Assembly (NCBI GenBank): GCA_043814035.1
Contig: JBDRKJ010000012.1
Location: 9,203 to 73,202, forward strand
Length of the DNA: 64,000 nt
Direction of reading: 5' to 3'
Origin: Peribacter sp043814035
GTDB lineage: Bacteria > Patescibacteriota > Gracilibacteria > Peribacterales > Peribacteraceae
Shown here: piece after piece, positions 55,880 to 63,893 of the stretch
How the letters are laid out: every line of letters begins with the position of its first letter
How positions within the stretch are numbered: position 1 is the stretch's first letter
Notes under the pieces: generated by a model
Told to the model about the DNA's origin: nothing
Database searches by the model: none
What the model saw: the letters and a program-made list of their open reading frames with translations, nothing else
Made by a program: the position numbers and the translations under genes

Positions 55880-56563
55880 ATGAAGCGCCTCTTTCCGCTT
55901 GTACTGCTCACACTCATCCTCACTGGATGCAGCTCTCCGTACGCTTGGATCAGTCAATCCAATAATTCCGTTAATCTTGTGCTCACTTTTGATATAGATG
56001 ATCCCGTACATCGGACCATTCTGCTCGAAGAGGCCAAGAAAGTGATCGGCCGACGTCTGAGCCGTTTTGAGGATGCGACCCCGTCAGAGATGATGGTGAA
56101 CAACCAGGAAGACGGTTCGCTACTGCTCTCATTCGATGTGGAGAATGACGAAGCGCGCACAATTCTCGTCGACGAGCTGCTCATGCCCTACTCACTGAAG
56201 TTGATGACCGTGAGCACAGGAACCGGTGATCTGTTTGTTGAGGATGTCGGTTGGTTCAACAACACAGCGATCACGCAGAAACAGATTGTATGGACAGAAG
56301 GCGACTCAGATCAGGATGGCAAAGGTGTCGTGCGACTCGTCTTCTCCGAAGAGGGCCACGCAATGCTCGGTGAGGTCTTTCGCCAGCATCAAGACGGAAA
56401 CCTAGGCCTCTTCGTGCGAGACAGACTCATGGCCACTATGCCGATTGATACACAGGAACCGAAGGCAGAGATTATCATTGCCGGTATTCCGGTGCCGGAT
56501 ATGGCTGGTATCTTCGCAGATGATGTGAATGTAGGAACGCACGTTACCTTCTCTCTCCCTTAA
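55880..56563 (+). CDS. SecD-periplasmic-domain-like lipoprotein
   Basis: A 227-residue lipoprotein: signal MKRLFPLVLLTLILTGCSS with lipobox LTGC. The rest resembles the first periplasmic domain of SecD: VIGRRLSRFEDATPSEMMV (compare VLERRINALGVSEAVI in the secD downstream), LLLSFDVENDEARTILVDEL (compare LLVECPGVVDTQECI), and VVRLVFSEEGHAMLGEVFRQ (compare IVQIAFDEEGGKLFQELTKN). No membrane domain follows. It lies 29 nt before secD and has its own promoter. It may work with SecD at the exit side of the translocon; this is inference from sequence and position. Confidence 0.7.
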   Translation: MKRLFPLVLLTLILTGCSSPYAWISQSNNSVNLVLTFDIDDPVHRTILLEEAKKVIGRRLSRFEDATPSEMMVNNQEDGSLLLSFDVENDEARTILVDELLMPYSLKLMTVSTGTGDLFVEDVGWFNNTAITQKQIVWTEGDSDQDGKGVVRLVFSEEGHAMLGEVFRQHQDGNLGLFVRDRLMATMPIDTQEPKAEIIIAGIPVPDMAGIFADDVNVGTHVTFSLP

Positions 56564-56592
56564 GCCCTAATCCTCATCCTCACCCTATAACC

Positions 56593-59025
56593 ATGGAATC
56601 CAACCGTCGCATGATCTGGCCCGTCGTCACGGGCATTGTCGCACTTTTTCTCCTCTTTATTGCCCTGCCGGACGGGTGGAAACTCTGGGCTCCGGGATTC
56701 TTGCGCGCACCCAGCTTCCACTTCGGCTTAGACCTCATTGGCGGCACGCAGCTCGATTTCCGTATTTCGGAACAGGAAATGAATGACCAGGTTGCTCGTC
56801 TAAACGCCGAAATTGAGCTACTCAAGGAACAGGGAGCCGGTTCGGACAAGATCTCCATTCTCGAAAATCAGCTCTATTCCACGCAGCAGCAGCAGGCGAG
56901 CGTCGTGGAATCTATCCGTACCGTTCTGGAGCGACGCATCAACGCGCTGGGCGTGAGCGAGGCAGTGATCACACCTTCGTACATCGGCGATGAGCGGCAT
57001 CTGCTCGTGGAATGCCCAGGTGTCGTAGATACGCAGGAGTGTATTGCCACGGTGGGTAAGACCATTCAGTTGGAATTCAAGGAGGAGTTCACAGAACCGA
57101 CGGAGGAATTTGAGAGGGATGTGCGCGATCGTGCCGACGCTTCCATGCGTCGCATCACGGTGAGTGGCGCCACGATCGACCTTGTGGGTGAGGACCTCGG
57201 CTCCACCCTCGGCGTGGCCTATTCCGACCGGCAGTGGTTCTTTAGAAAAGACCTACCCAAAGGGCTGGAAGACACATGGACGCTATCAGCTGGAAAGGTG
57301 ATAAAGCGTGAAGGATCAATTACCGTGCCACAGCAGGATGACCAGGGTCAGCCCACGGATACAGAAATTCCTGGCATCTTCTTGGCAGAAGTCGTTGGAC
57401 CGCGCACACAGACCGGCCGCGTGGTGGTAGAAGCACCTACGGCTTTCGCCATCCTGGCCAAGGAGAAGAAGCTCTCCTACACGCCGCACGCCGACACGCC
57501 GCTGGACGCAAAGGTGGAACCCAGCATTATAGGTGCCCTGCAGTCAATGGCGCCGGGAGATCTGCAAACCGTAAGCCTAGGTGAGGACGCCGCATCTCTC
57601 CTCTTCCTGCGTCTGCGCACGCCCGGTCAGGAGCAGATGGCCGCGAGCCACATTCTCATCTCCTTCAAGGACGCGACAGCCATGGGTGATGACATCACGC
57701 GCACCAAAGCAGAGGCACTCACCCTCGCAAAGGATCTCAAGCAGCAACTCGATAATGGTGCAGACTTCGCTGTGCTGGCAAAGGAATACTCCGATGACGG
57801 CACAGGAAAATCAGGAGGAGATCTGGGGACATTTGTTCGTGGAGCAATGGTGGCTCCGTTTGAGCAGGCAGCTTTTATCCTCCCACAAGGCGGTATCAGT
57901 GATCCGGTTGAAACGCAGTTCGGTTATCACATTATCCGTGCAGATCGCGCCGCTTCGCGCTCATTCGATGTCGCGTCGTACGATGAACTACGCTTTAGCG
58001 GTAGTGGTGCAAAGATGCAGGCAGATACCGCACAGGCTGATCTGCAGGCAGGAGCGGTAATGGAGTACGAAGATGCCATCGCTCTGCGCTCCATTTTCTT
58101 CTCATTGCTCCCCACGGGCTGGAAAGACACCACACTAACCGGCAAGCACTTCCGTTCTGCTGGTGTGACTTTGGACAACACATCGAGCCTGCCGATCGTG
58201 CAGATCGCTTTCGATGAAGAGGGCGGCAAGCTCTTTCAGGAACTCACGAAGAATAATGTCGGCAAGCGCATCGCAATCTTCGTCGGTGGCGATCTCGTCT
58301 CTGCGCCCACTGTGCAGCAGGAAATTATCGGAGGTACCGCCATCATCACTGGCAGCAGTAATTTTGAAGAGGCCCAGAGACTCGCCCAAGATCTGAATAC
58401 CGGAGCGATTCCGGCGCCCATCTACCTGGCTGGTCAGCATACAATCGAGGCGACGCTCGGTAGCGAAGCTCTGCGCACATCGCTCGAGGCTGCCCTCATC
58501 GGCGTCTTTCTACTCATGATCTACATGGTCGTGCTCTATCGTTTCTTAGGGTTACTCGCCAACGTAGCGTTGTCGATGTACGCCATACTCTTCGTCGTCA
58601 TCCTCAAACTCCCACTCTTCCTCTTCTCAAGCCAACACATCGTACTCACGTTGGCAGGTATGGCTGGTATCATCCTCTCGATCGGTATGGCAGTGGATGC
58701 AAACGTGCTCATCTTCGAACGCATCAAGGAGGAACTACGCAAAGGTAAGCTCGTGACAACTGCCGTAGAAGTTGGCTTCAAGCGTGCCTGGCCGAGCATC
58801 CGCGACGGTAACGCCTCTACCCTGCTCACCTGCGCCATCCTCTTCATTATTGGTACTTCAATCGTACGAGGATTCTCGGTGACGCTGGGTATGGGTGTGC
58901 TTATGTCGATGCTCACAGCCATTACGATCACACGCTGGCTGATCCGTAAAACGGCACATCTTCCGTTCGCAAAGAATACGCGGCTGCTCGTTGGCGTGAA
59001 GAACGTACAGCAACCCGCTGCCTAA
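56593..59025 (+). CDS. secD: SecD with inserted parvulin (PpiC) domain
   Basis: SecD uses the proton motive force to pull exported proteins through SecYEG. The N-terminal helix (MIWPVVTGIVALFLLFIALP), LGLDL-like FGLDLIGGTQLDF, the P1 domain, and the six-helix RND region with GMAVDANVLIFERIKEELRK are canonical. Length of 810 is longer than usual (about 500-600). Residues about 349-452 are a PpiC/parvulin domain: MAASHILISFKDA, AVLAKEYSDDGTGKSGGDLG, GAMVAPFEQAAFILPQGGIS, TQFGYHIIRADRA, placed within the periplasmic region. The parvulin would face outside and could fold emerging substrates. No secF follows; the next gene is convergent and overlaps by 4 nt. Confidence 0.95.
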   Translation: MESNRRMIWPVVTGIVALFLLFIALPDGWKLWAPGFLRAPSFHFGLDLIGGTQLDFRISEQEMNDQVARLNAEIELLKEQGAGSDKISILENQLYSTQQQQASVVESIRTVLERRINALGVSEAVITPSYIGDERHLLVECPGVVDTQECIATVGKTIQLEFKEEFTEPTEEFERDVRDRADASMRRITVSGATIDLVGEDLGSTLGVAYSDRQWFFRKDLPKGLEDTWTLSAGKVIKREGSITVPQQDDQGQPTDTEIPGIFLAEVVGPRTQTGRVVVEAPTAFAILAKEKKLSYTPHADTPLDAKVEPSIIGALQSMAPGDLQTVSLGEDAASLLFLRLRTPGQEQMAASHILISFKDATAMGDDITRTKAEALTLAKDLKQQLDNGADFAVLAKEYSDDGTGKSGGDLGTFVRGAMVAPFEQAAFILPQGGISDPVETQFGYHIIRADRAASRSFDVASYDELRFSGSGAKMQADTAQADLQAGAVMEYEDAIALRSIFFSLLPTGWKDTTLTGKHFRSAGVTLDNTSSLPIVQIAFDEEGGKLFQELTKNNVGKRIAIFVGGDLVSAPTVQQEIIGGTAIITGSSNFEEAQRLAQDLNTGAIPAPIYLAGQHTIEATLGSEALRTSLEAALIGVFLLMIYMVVLYRFLGLLANVALSMYAILFVVILKLPLFLFSSQHIVLTLAGMAGIILSIGMAVDANVLIFERIKEELRKGKLVTTAVEVGFKRAWPSIRDGNASTLLTCAILFIIGTSIVRGFSVTLGMGVLMSMLTAITITRWLIRKTAHLPFAKNTRLLVGVKNVQQPAA

Positions 59026-59654
59026 GCAGCAAGCGCCAAACCATTCTTCTCCGCCTCCAGCTGACGGAATCTTCCAGCACGCACGAGCGAACGATCGTGT
59101 GCATCCATCGTCACCGCAGCAAACGAGCGATACTTCTCTGAGAGAAAATCAATGCGCGTCTGCACCGAAACGGCAGCGATTTCACGCACTTCTTCCACCT
59201 GCCATGTCTTGGATCCCAAGGTGACGGCATCCGCATCCTCATCAGGCAATTGCTGTGTGTGCTCCTTCTCGTGAGCGAGAATATCTCGCGCCTTCTGGCG
59301 ATCAACGACGCCATCTTCGTCCGTGATCTTGCGTGGATCAATGCGAATGACATCTGCCCCAAGCTGCGCCTCTCCCGCTGTATCCCCATCGAGCTTCTTG
59401 AGTGTGAGAGAGGCACCCTGGAACGCATGTTCAAGATCGTCGGCGGCATGGTCGATCTTATCGGCAGCAACGGAACGATCCTCCGGCGTGGCGAGCTCCA
59501 AGGCCATGGCGAGCTCCGAATGCACGGTATCCGTCATGCCCTCGCGAACACGACGAACCTGGTCGGCAAGCTCGGCCCTGAAGGAATCGACTTTTCCCTC
59601 CTGTCGCTGCGCAACATCACGGTAGAAAGCCTGTGCGAGTTCCAGAGACGTCAT
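59022..59654 (-). CDS. Small HEXXH protein of unknown family
   Basis: A 210-residue soluble helical protein with ARDILAHEKEHTQQL (residues about 125-139), an HEXXH zinc-site pattern (HEKEH), within a Glu/Asp-rich protein. No signal peptide. I cannot place it in a family; the motif may mark a small cytosolic metallopeptidase or be coincidental. The stop overlaps the secD end by 4 nt; SD-like GAGGAT lies before the ATG. Confidence 0.6.
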   Translation of the reverse strand: MTSLELAQAFYRDVAQRQEGKVDSFRAELADQVRRVREGMTDTVHSELAMALELATPEDRSVAADKIDHAADDLEHAFQGASLTLKKLDGDTAGEAQLGADVIRIDPRKITDEDGVVDRQKARDILAHEKEHTQQLPDEDADAVTLGSKTWQVEEVREIAAVSVQTRIDFLSEKYRSFAAVTMDAHDRSLVRAGRFRQLEAEKNGLALAA

Positions 59655-59763
59655 ACATCCTCATCGTGACGGAGAAAAAGATCTAGACCAACCGTTTGGA
59701 TGGCAAAGTGAGTGAGTATGCAGAAAATGGCTTCATACAGCTGAAATTCAAGATCTCCTAAAC

Positions 59764-60288
59764 TCACTTCACACGTTCGTACACCAAGAAAGTGAAGGCA
59801 AACTTATGTTTTGTATCCGCTGGATGTTCTTCTCTGCTCACTTCTCGCCACTCCTCCGAAGAAAGATCTGGGAAAAATGTATCTCCATCAAGAGAGGTAT
59901 CGATTCTTGTGAGATAAATCCTATCGGCAGTCGTTTTCAGGAGCATCCCAAATTCACTCGGTAGTTCAAAATATTGCCTATAGATTTGACCGCCTCCAAT
60001 AATGAATACTTCTGCGTCTGATCCTACGAATCGCAGTAACGCTTCAGATAATGAGTGTGCGATAGTACATCCTTCTGCTGAATAATCCTGCTGTCCTGTG
60101 ATGACAATATTTTCCCTGTTCGGAAGTGGCTTGCCAATCGATTCATAAGTTTTCCGACCCATGATGACAGGATGCCCATTCGTGATTTCTTTAAAGCGCT
60201 TGAAATCATCCGGGAGATGCCACGGAAGTTGCCCCGCACTGCCAATCACGTTGTTCTTCGAAACAGCAACAATGAGAGATACAATCAT
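59764..60288 (-). CDS. folA: Dihydrofolate reductase
   Basis: A 174-residue DHFR regenerating tetrahydrofolate for thymidylate synthesis. MIVSLIVAVSKNNVIGSAGQ, LPWHLPDDFKRFKEITNGHP with the catalytic Asp, VIMGRKTYESIGKPLPNREN, and VFIIGGGQIYRQYF are conserved. It follows thyA on the same strand, the product of ThyA (dihydrofolate) being its substrate. Confidence 0.96.
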   Translation of the reverse strand: MIVSLIVAVSKNNVIGSAGQLPWHLPDDFKRFKEITNGHPVIMGRKTYESIGKPLPNRENIVITGQQDYSAEGCTIAHSLSEALLRFVGSDAEVFIIGGGQIYRQYFELPSEFGMLLKTTADRIYLTRIDTSLDGDTFFPDLSSEEWREVSREEHPADTKHKFAFTFLVYERVK

Positions 60289-60294
60289 AGAAAA

Positions 60295-60330
60295 CAGCTT
60301 AAAGCTAAAAGCTAAAAGCTAAAAGCTATT
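60295..60330. repeat. AGCTAAA tandem repeat
   Basis: Four near-copies of AGCTAAA between folA and thyA (60300-60330). Related AGCTA-rich sequence lies upstream of thyA (about 61150-61195) and before the gene at 54039. Confidence 0.6.
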
Positions 60331-61149
60331 CTATACAGCAATGGGAGCTTTGATAGCGGGCTGCGGATCGTAATTGAGAATCTGAAAATCACCGAACGTG
60401 AAACCGAAGATGGAGCGTACATCCGCCTTGAGCTGGAGCTGAGGTAAGGCACGTGGGGTGCGCGTCAGCTGCTCCCGGGCCTGATCGAGATGGTTACTAT
60501 AGAGATGTAGATCGCCGAACGTGTGCACGAAATCTCCCACCTGTAGGCCTGTAACCTGCGCCACCATGTGCGTGAGTAGGCTGTACGAAGCAATATTGAA
60601 CGGCACACCGAGAAAGAGATCCGCACTGCGTTGGTACAGCTGACACGAGAGCCTGCCGTTGACGACGTAAAACTGAAAGAGACAGTGGCAGGGAGCCAGC
60701 GCCATCTTGCCCTGTCGGACATTTTCTTGTGGGCCGACCAGGCCATCAGGGATGAATTGCGGATTCCACGCCGAAACGATCAGCCTGCGTGAATCGGGAT
60801 TGCGCTTGATTTCGTCCACTACCCACTGGATCTGATCGACCCCGCTGAAATCGCGCCACTGCTTGCCGTAGAGCGGACCTAAGTCGCCATTCTCATCGGC
60901 CCACTCGTCCCAGATGGAGACCCCGTTATCTTTGAGAGAGCGAATATTCGTCTCGCCGCGCAAAAACCACAGAAGCTCATGGATGATAGAACGCGTGTGG
61001 AGTTTTTTCGTGGTGAGGAGTGGAAATCCCTCCCCAAGATCGAATCGTAATTGCGCGCCGAAGACCGAAATGGTGCCTGTGCCCGTACGGTCGGACTTTT
61101 TGGTTCCGTTCTCGAGTACGTGCCGAAGGAGATCCAAGTACTGACGCAT
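60331..61149 (-). CDS. thyA: Thymidylate synthase
   Basis: Methylates dUMP to dTMP with methylenetetrahydrofolate. RTGTGTISVFGAQLRFDLGE, LRGETNIRSLKDNGVSIWDE, the active Cys in LAPCHCLFQFYVV, QRSADLFLGVPFNIASYSLL and DLHLYSNH are all present; 272 residues. The loop before the active site (NPQFIPDGLVGPQENVRQGK) carries about 13 extra residues relative to E. coli ThyA, as in some other families. With folA it forms the dTMP cycle. Confidence 0.97.
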   Translation of the reverse strand: MRQYLDLLRHVLENGTKKSDRTGTGTISVFGAQLRFDLGEGFPLLTTKKLHTRSIIHELLWFLRGETNIRSLKDNGVSIWDEWADENGDLGPLYGKQWRDFSGVDQIQWVVDEIKRNPDSRRLIVSAWNPQFIPDGLVGPQENVRQGKMALAPCHCLFQFYVVNGRLSCQLYQRSADLFLGVPFNIASYSLLTHMVAQVTGLQVGDFVHTFGDLHLYSNHLDQAREQLTRTPRALPQLQLKADVRSIFGFTFGDFQILNYDPQPAIKAPIAV

Positions 61150-61191
61150 GGGAAGCTATCCTACAAGCTATACACTCTGCGCTACAAGCTA

Positions 61192-61938
61192 TTAGCTGCG
61201 TCCCGCATATCGCCAAGCCATCTCAAAAATCTGTTTTTGGGTTTCGGCCACTTCCACGCTCTCGATAATAACGCCAAATACGTGATCAACGGAGCCAAAG
61301 GAGCAGATTGCCACCTTGTGATCGTAGATATTGATTTCGTTGGTGAAATCGAAATCCTTGGAGGGAACGAGGCGAATCTCACGAAGGTGTTTGCGATCCT
61401 CGCCGTGGACCTTGTGTCCTGCTTCATCGTCAGGAGCAATGCCCCGCAACCGGATTTTCCGGCGTACACGCTCAGTGACGTACTCTTCATCGTAATTTGG
61501 CCAAAAATGTCGTACTACTGCGGAGTTTGCAAAGTTGAGAAGGTCGCTTTTGGCCATGAGCGTATCTTCGTACACGCGCCGCACTCCTTCCCAGCCCTCA
61601 AAGAAGCGAACAATCGGGCGTCGTCGATCCTTGCCCTGCAGGCTACGCAACTCGGGGAGCACTCGCTGGAGGGCGTCGGCGTTCTTGCGTGCCTCGATCG
61701 CCAAATGCTCCGGCGGCACCGGAATGTACCATTTGGCTCTCACTTTGCGAACCACTGTGAGAAGCCCTCGGTGCGCCAGCCCCTCAAGCGCGTTGTACGC
61801 GGTAATGCGATTGAGCTTCGTCGCTTTGGCATAGGCAGAAGCGGGAGCTGACCCCAGCGAAAGCCCCGCCAGATAGAGCGCAGATTCCTTCTCATCAAGC
61901 CCAATGGAACGCAGTACATGCAGTAGATCGGCCGCCAT
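61192..61938 (-). CDS. TrmB-family transcriptional regulator
   Basis: A 248-residue protein with an N-terminal winged helix (LLHVLRSIGLDEKESALYLA, SAPASAYAKATKLNRITAYN, ALEGLAHRGLLTVVRKVRAK) followed by a PLD-like C-terminal effector domain (RFFEGWEGVRRVYEDTLMAK, NYDEEYVTERVRRKIRLRGI), typical of TrmB regulators that in archaea control sugar transport and in CPR are widespread without known targets. The start ATG 61938 matches the family; the longer frame reads through the repeat. It lies upstream of thyA on the same strand. Confidence 0.88.
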   Translation of the reverse strand: MAADLLHVLRSIGLDEKESALYLAGLSLGSAPASAYAKATKLNRITAYNALEGLAHRGLLTVVRKVRAKWYIPVPPEHLAIEARKNADALQRVLPELRSLQGKDRRRPIVRFFEGWEGVRRVYEDTLMAKSDLLNFANSAVVRHFWPNYDEEYVTERVRRKIRLRGIAPDDEAGHKVHGEDRKHLREIRLVPSKDFDFTNEINIYDHKVAICSFGSVDHVFGVIIESVEVAETQKQIFEMAWRYAGRS

Positions 61939-62024
61939 GGAGAGAGAATATTGATGTTGTAGAAAAAAACAACAGAACAACAAACAAAACACATACAGAA
62001 AAACAGCAAACAGTCTTCGTTGGA

Positions 62025-62208
62025 TGCTCCGCGCGCCACCGGGGGTGAAGGGGAAGGCCCTACACCGCACAAGAGCGGTGCGAGCCGACGAGTCCAGCTC
62101 CGAATCCTTGTAGGAGCTGACGAGGAGGCATAGGGCCGGGCGGAGTGGGGATTGGCGCGCGGTGCGCTCTCTTTGCTTCTTTCTCTGTCGGGCAGACAGA
62201 GAAAGAAG
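62025..62208. repeat. Composite repeat, copy 2 (with terminal hairpin)
   Basis: Same core as 2208-2437 without the 30-bp insert. At its right end CTTCTTTCTCTGTC and GACAGAGAAAGAAG form a perfect 14-bp hairpin (62176-62208) that begins 4 nt after the nth stop and is the likely terminator of nth. Confidence 0.75.
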
Positions 62209-62212
62209 AAGC

Positions 62213-62869
62213 TTACTTCGCCAAATCCTTCTTCTCCGTCACAAGCGACGACGGGCACATCCGCCTGAACATGCACTTCTCACACTTCCGCCTCTGACCT
62301 GTACACACCGCTCTACCATGACTGATAAAGAGCGCATTGATCCTCCCCCACTCCTTGCGCGGAAAAAGTTTCATGAGGTCGCGCTCCACGCGCTCTGGCG
62401 TTCTGCCCCGCGAAAGACCAAATCGGCGGGCCACTCTAAAAACATGCGTGTCGACAGCAATGCCTTCGTTCTTTCCAAATGCCCCATGGAGCACGATTGC
62501 AGCAGTTTTTCGGCCGACGCCCGGAAGACAAATAAGCTCTTCCATCGTCCAGGGCACTCTCCCGTGATATTTTTTAAGAAGTATGCGACAGAGCTCCTGA
62601 ATGTATCGGGCTTTCGCACGGAATGTTCCACAAGAATGGACGAGACGTTCGAGCTCCCGACGCGAAAGACTGAGGTAATCGTTCGGAGTACGGCAGCGGG
62701 CAAAGAGCACTGGCGTAGTGCGATTCACCTGTGCATCCGTGCAACGCGCAGAGAGAATAGTCGCAATAAGGAGATCGAGAGGCGTGCACCATTTAAGAAA
62801 AGATTTCGGTGGACGATAGAGCCTCTTAAGCTCCTGCAGAATACGCTGTGCGGACAAAGTATCGTACAC
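62213..62869 (-). CDS. nth: Endonuclease III (DNA glycosylase/AP lyase)
   Basis: Base-excision repair enzyme removing oxidised pyrimidines. LLIATILSARCTDAQVNRTT, helix-hairpin-helix LPGVGRKTAAIVLHGAF with the catalytic Lys, AVDTHVFRVARRFGLS with the Asp, and a C-x6-C-x2-C-x5-C cluster (CTGQRRKCEKCMFRRMC) near the C-terminus for 4Fe-4S. 218 residues, standard. Divergent from the exonuclease gene. Confidence 0.97.
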   Translation of the reverse strand: MYDTLSAQRILQELKRLYRPPKSFLKWCTPLDLLIATILSARCTDAQVNRTTPVLFARCRTPNDYLSLSRRELERLVHSCGTFRAKARYIQELCRILLKKYHGRVPWTMEELICLPGVGRKTAAIVLHGAFGKNEGIAVDTHVFRVARRFGLSRGRTPERVERDLMKLFPRKEWGRINALFISHGRAVCTGQRRKCEKCMFRRMCPSSLVTEKKDLAK

Positions 62870-62963
62870 GGCACCAGTATGGAACTGTCAGAGGAATTGA
62901 GAAAGCCAACGTCAAGTGAACTCATCTGGTAGCAACGAATCATTCCCCCTATAGTCACGACCC

Positions 62964-63539
62964 ATGCTTCCTGCATTCACTGTTTTCGACGTGGAGACCA
63001 CCGGCTTAGATCCACGTCAGGGACATAGAATTCTCGAGATTGCCGGAGTACGCGTAGAGGATGGAAAAATCCTTGAGGAACACACATTTTCACAACTCGT
63101 GAACCCCGAACGACCCATCCCATGGGAGGCAAAGAAAATCCACCACATCAGCGATGAAGAAGTGTTGACCGCTCCCACGATTGACGCAGTGCTCCCAGAG
63201 TTCCTGCGTTTTGCAGGCAATTCTCTGCTGGTTGCCCATAACGCCGAATTCGACATGGGTTTTTTGCTGCGCGAAAAAGAGTGTTGCTGGGGATACATCG
63301 AACTGCCCGAGAGCATCTGCACAATGAAGTTGAGTAAATCACTCTTCCCGCACGAGTTTCGGCATAACCTCGATGTGGTCGCCCTGCGGCTAGGCGTTGC
63401 ACTGCCCGCACAACGACATCGCGCGCTCCCCGATGTGCTCACCACGGCAAGTGCCCTCCTCAAATTGATCGAAATCGGCAAAATCACTTCCCTTGAGGAT
63501 CTACAAAAGAAGGCTAGCCTGAGACAAATGGTGGCATAA
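62964..63539 (+). CDS. DnaQ-family 3'-5' exonuclease
   Basis: A 191-residue DEDD exonuclease like the epsilon subunit of DNA polymerase III. ExoI FDVETTGLDPRQGHRILEIA with the D/E pair, ExoII VAHNAEFDMGFLL and ExoIII HRALPDVLTTA (HxxxxxD) are intact. Usual length for an epsilon-like or stand-alone proofreading exonuclease; which one cannot be told. A -10 TATAGT box lies 8 nt before the ATG. The stop is followed within 5 nt by a palindromic repeat. Confidence 0.92.
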   Translation: MLPAFTVFDVETTGLDPRQGHRILEIAGVRVEDGKILEEHTFSQLVNPERPIPWEAKKIHHISDEEVLTAPTIDAVLPEFLRFAGNSLLVAHNAEFDMGFLLREKECCWGYIELPESICTMKLSKSLFPHEFRHNLDVVALRLGVALPAQRHRALPDVLTTASALLKLIEIGKITSLEDLQKKASLRQMVA

Positions 63540-63542
63540 GAT

Positions 63543-63640
63543 TTCATGAGAGACAAACCTACGGTTTTTCTCTCATGGTCTCTCTTTTCCCTTCAATGGT
63601 ATCGCTCCACCCCGCAGCAAGTGCGGGGTTCGCGATGAAT
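63543..63640. repeat. Dispersed terminator-like repeat, copy 3 (inverted)
   Basis: Reverse complement of the copy at 13609, without either insert: CATGAGAGACAAACC/GGTTTTTCTCTCATG hairpin, CTCTCTTTTCCCTT, then CACCCCGCAGCAAGTGCGGGG. It starts right after the exonuclease stop, as the other copies follow the PurD-like and rlmH stops. Confidence 0.85.
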
Positions 63641-63840
63641 TAATTTTAATCACTTCACAACACACAGAAACGAAACCGGCTGGAAGGGTGGGATGGGAGG
63701 GAGGGAAACCCGCAGGTTGCCCTCCCAGCTTGGGTTAGGAGGGTGAGGGGGGTGTCGGGGGGCTGAGGGAACCGAATCTCGCCCGGATGACATCCGGTCG
63801 GACGGGCAAGGTTCCCTAAGTCCCCTGACAAAAGAAAGAG
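63641..63840. other. Non-coding repeat-rich stretch
   Basis: G-rich sequence (GGGTGGGATGGGAGGGAGGG, GGAGGGTGAGGGGGGTGTCG) then a hairpin GCCCG...CGGGC around ATGACATCCGGTCGGA. No gene seen. The G-runs could form a G-quadruplex. Confidence 0.4.
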
Positions 63841-63893
63841 ATTCTTACATTCTTTAGCGAATGAACTACCGCCAGCTTACGCAGGCGGTGTCA
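63841..63893 (-). mobile_element. IS200/IS605 right-end hairpins
   Basis: ACCGCC-TGCGTAAGCT-GGCGGT and CATTC-GCTAAA-GAATG follow the transposase stop on the minus strand, the subterminal palindromes expected at an IS200/IS605 end. The other end is outside the window. Confidence 0.6.

Noticed and set aside
60690..60770. Extra 13 residues in ThyA as a repeat-derived insertion
   Set aside because: The DNA does not match any repeat family in this window and comparable insertions occur in other ThyA proteins as far as I recall.
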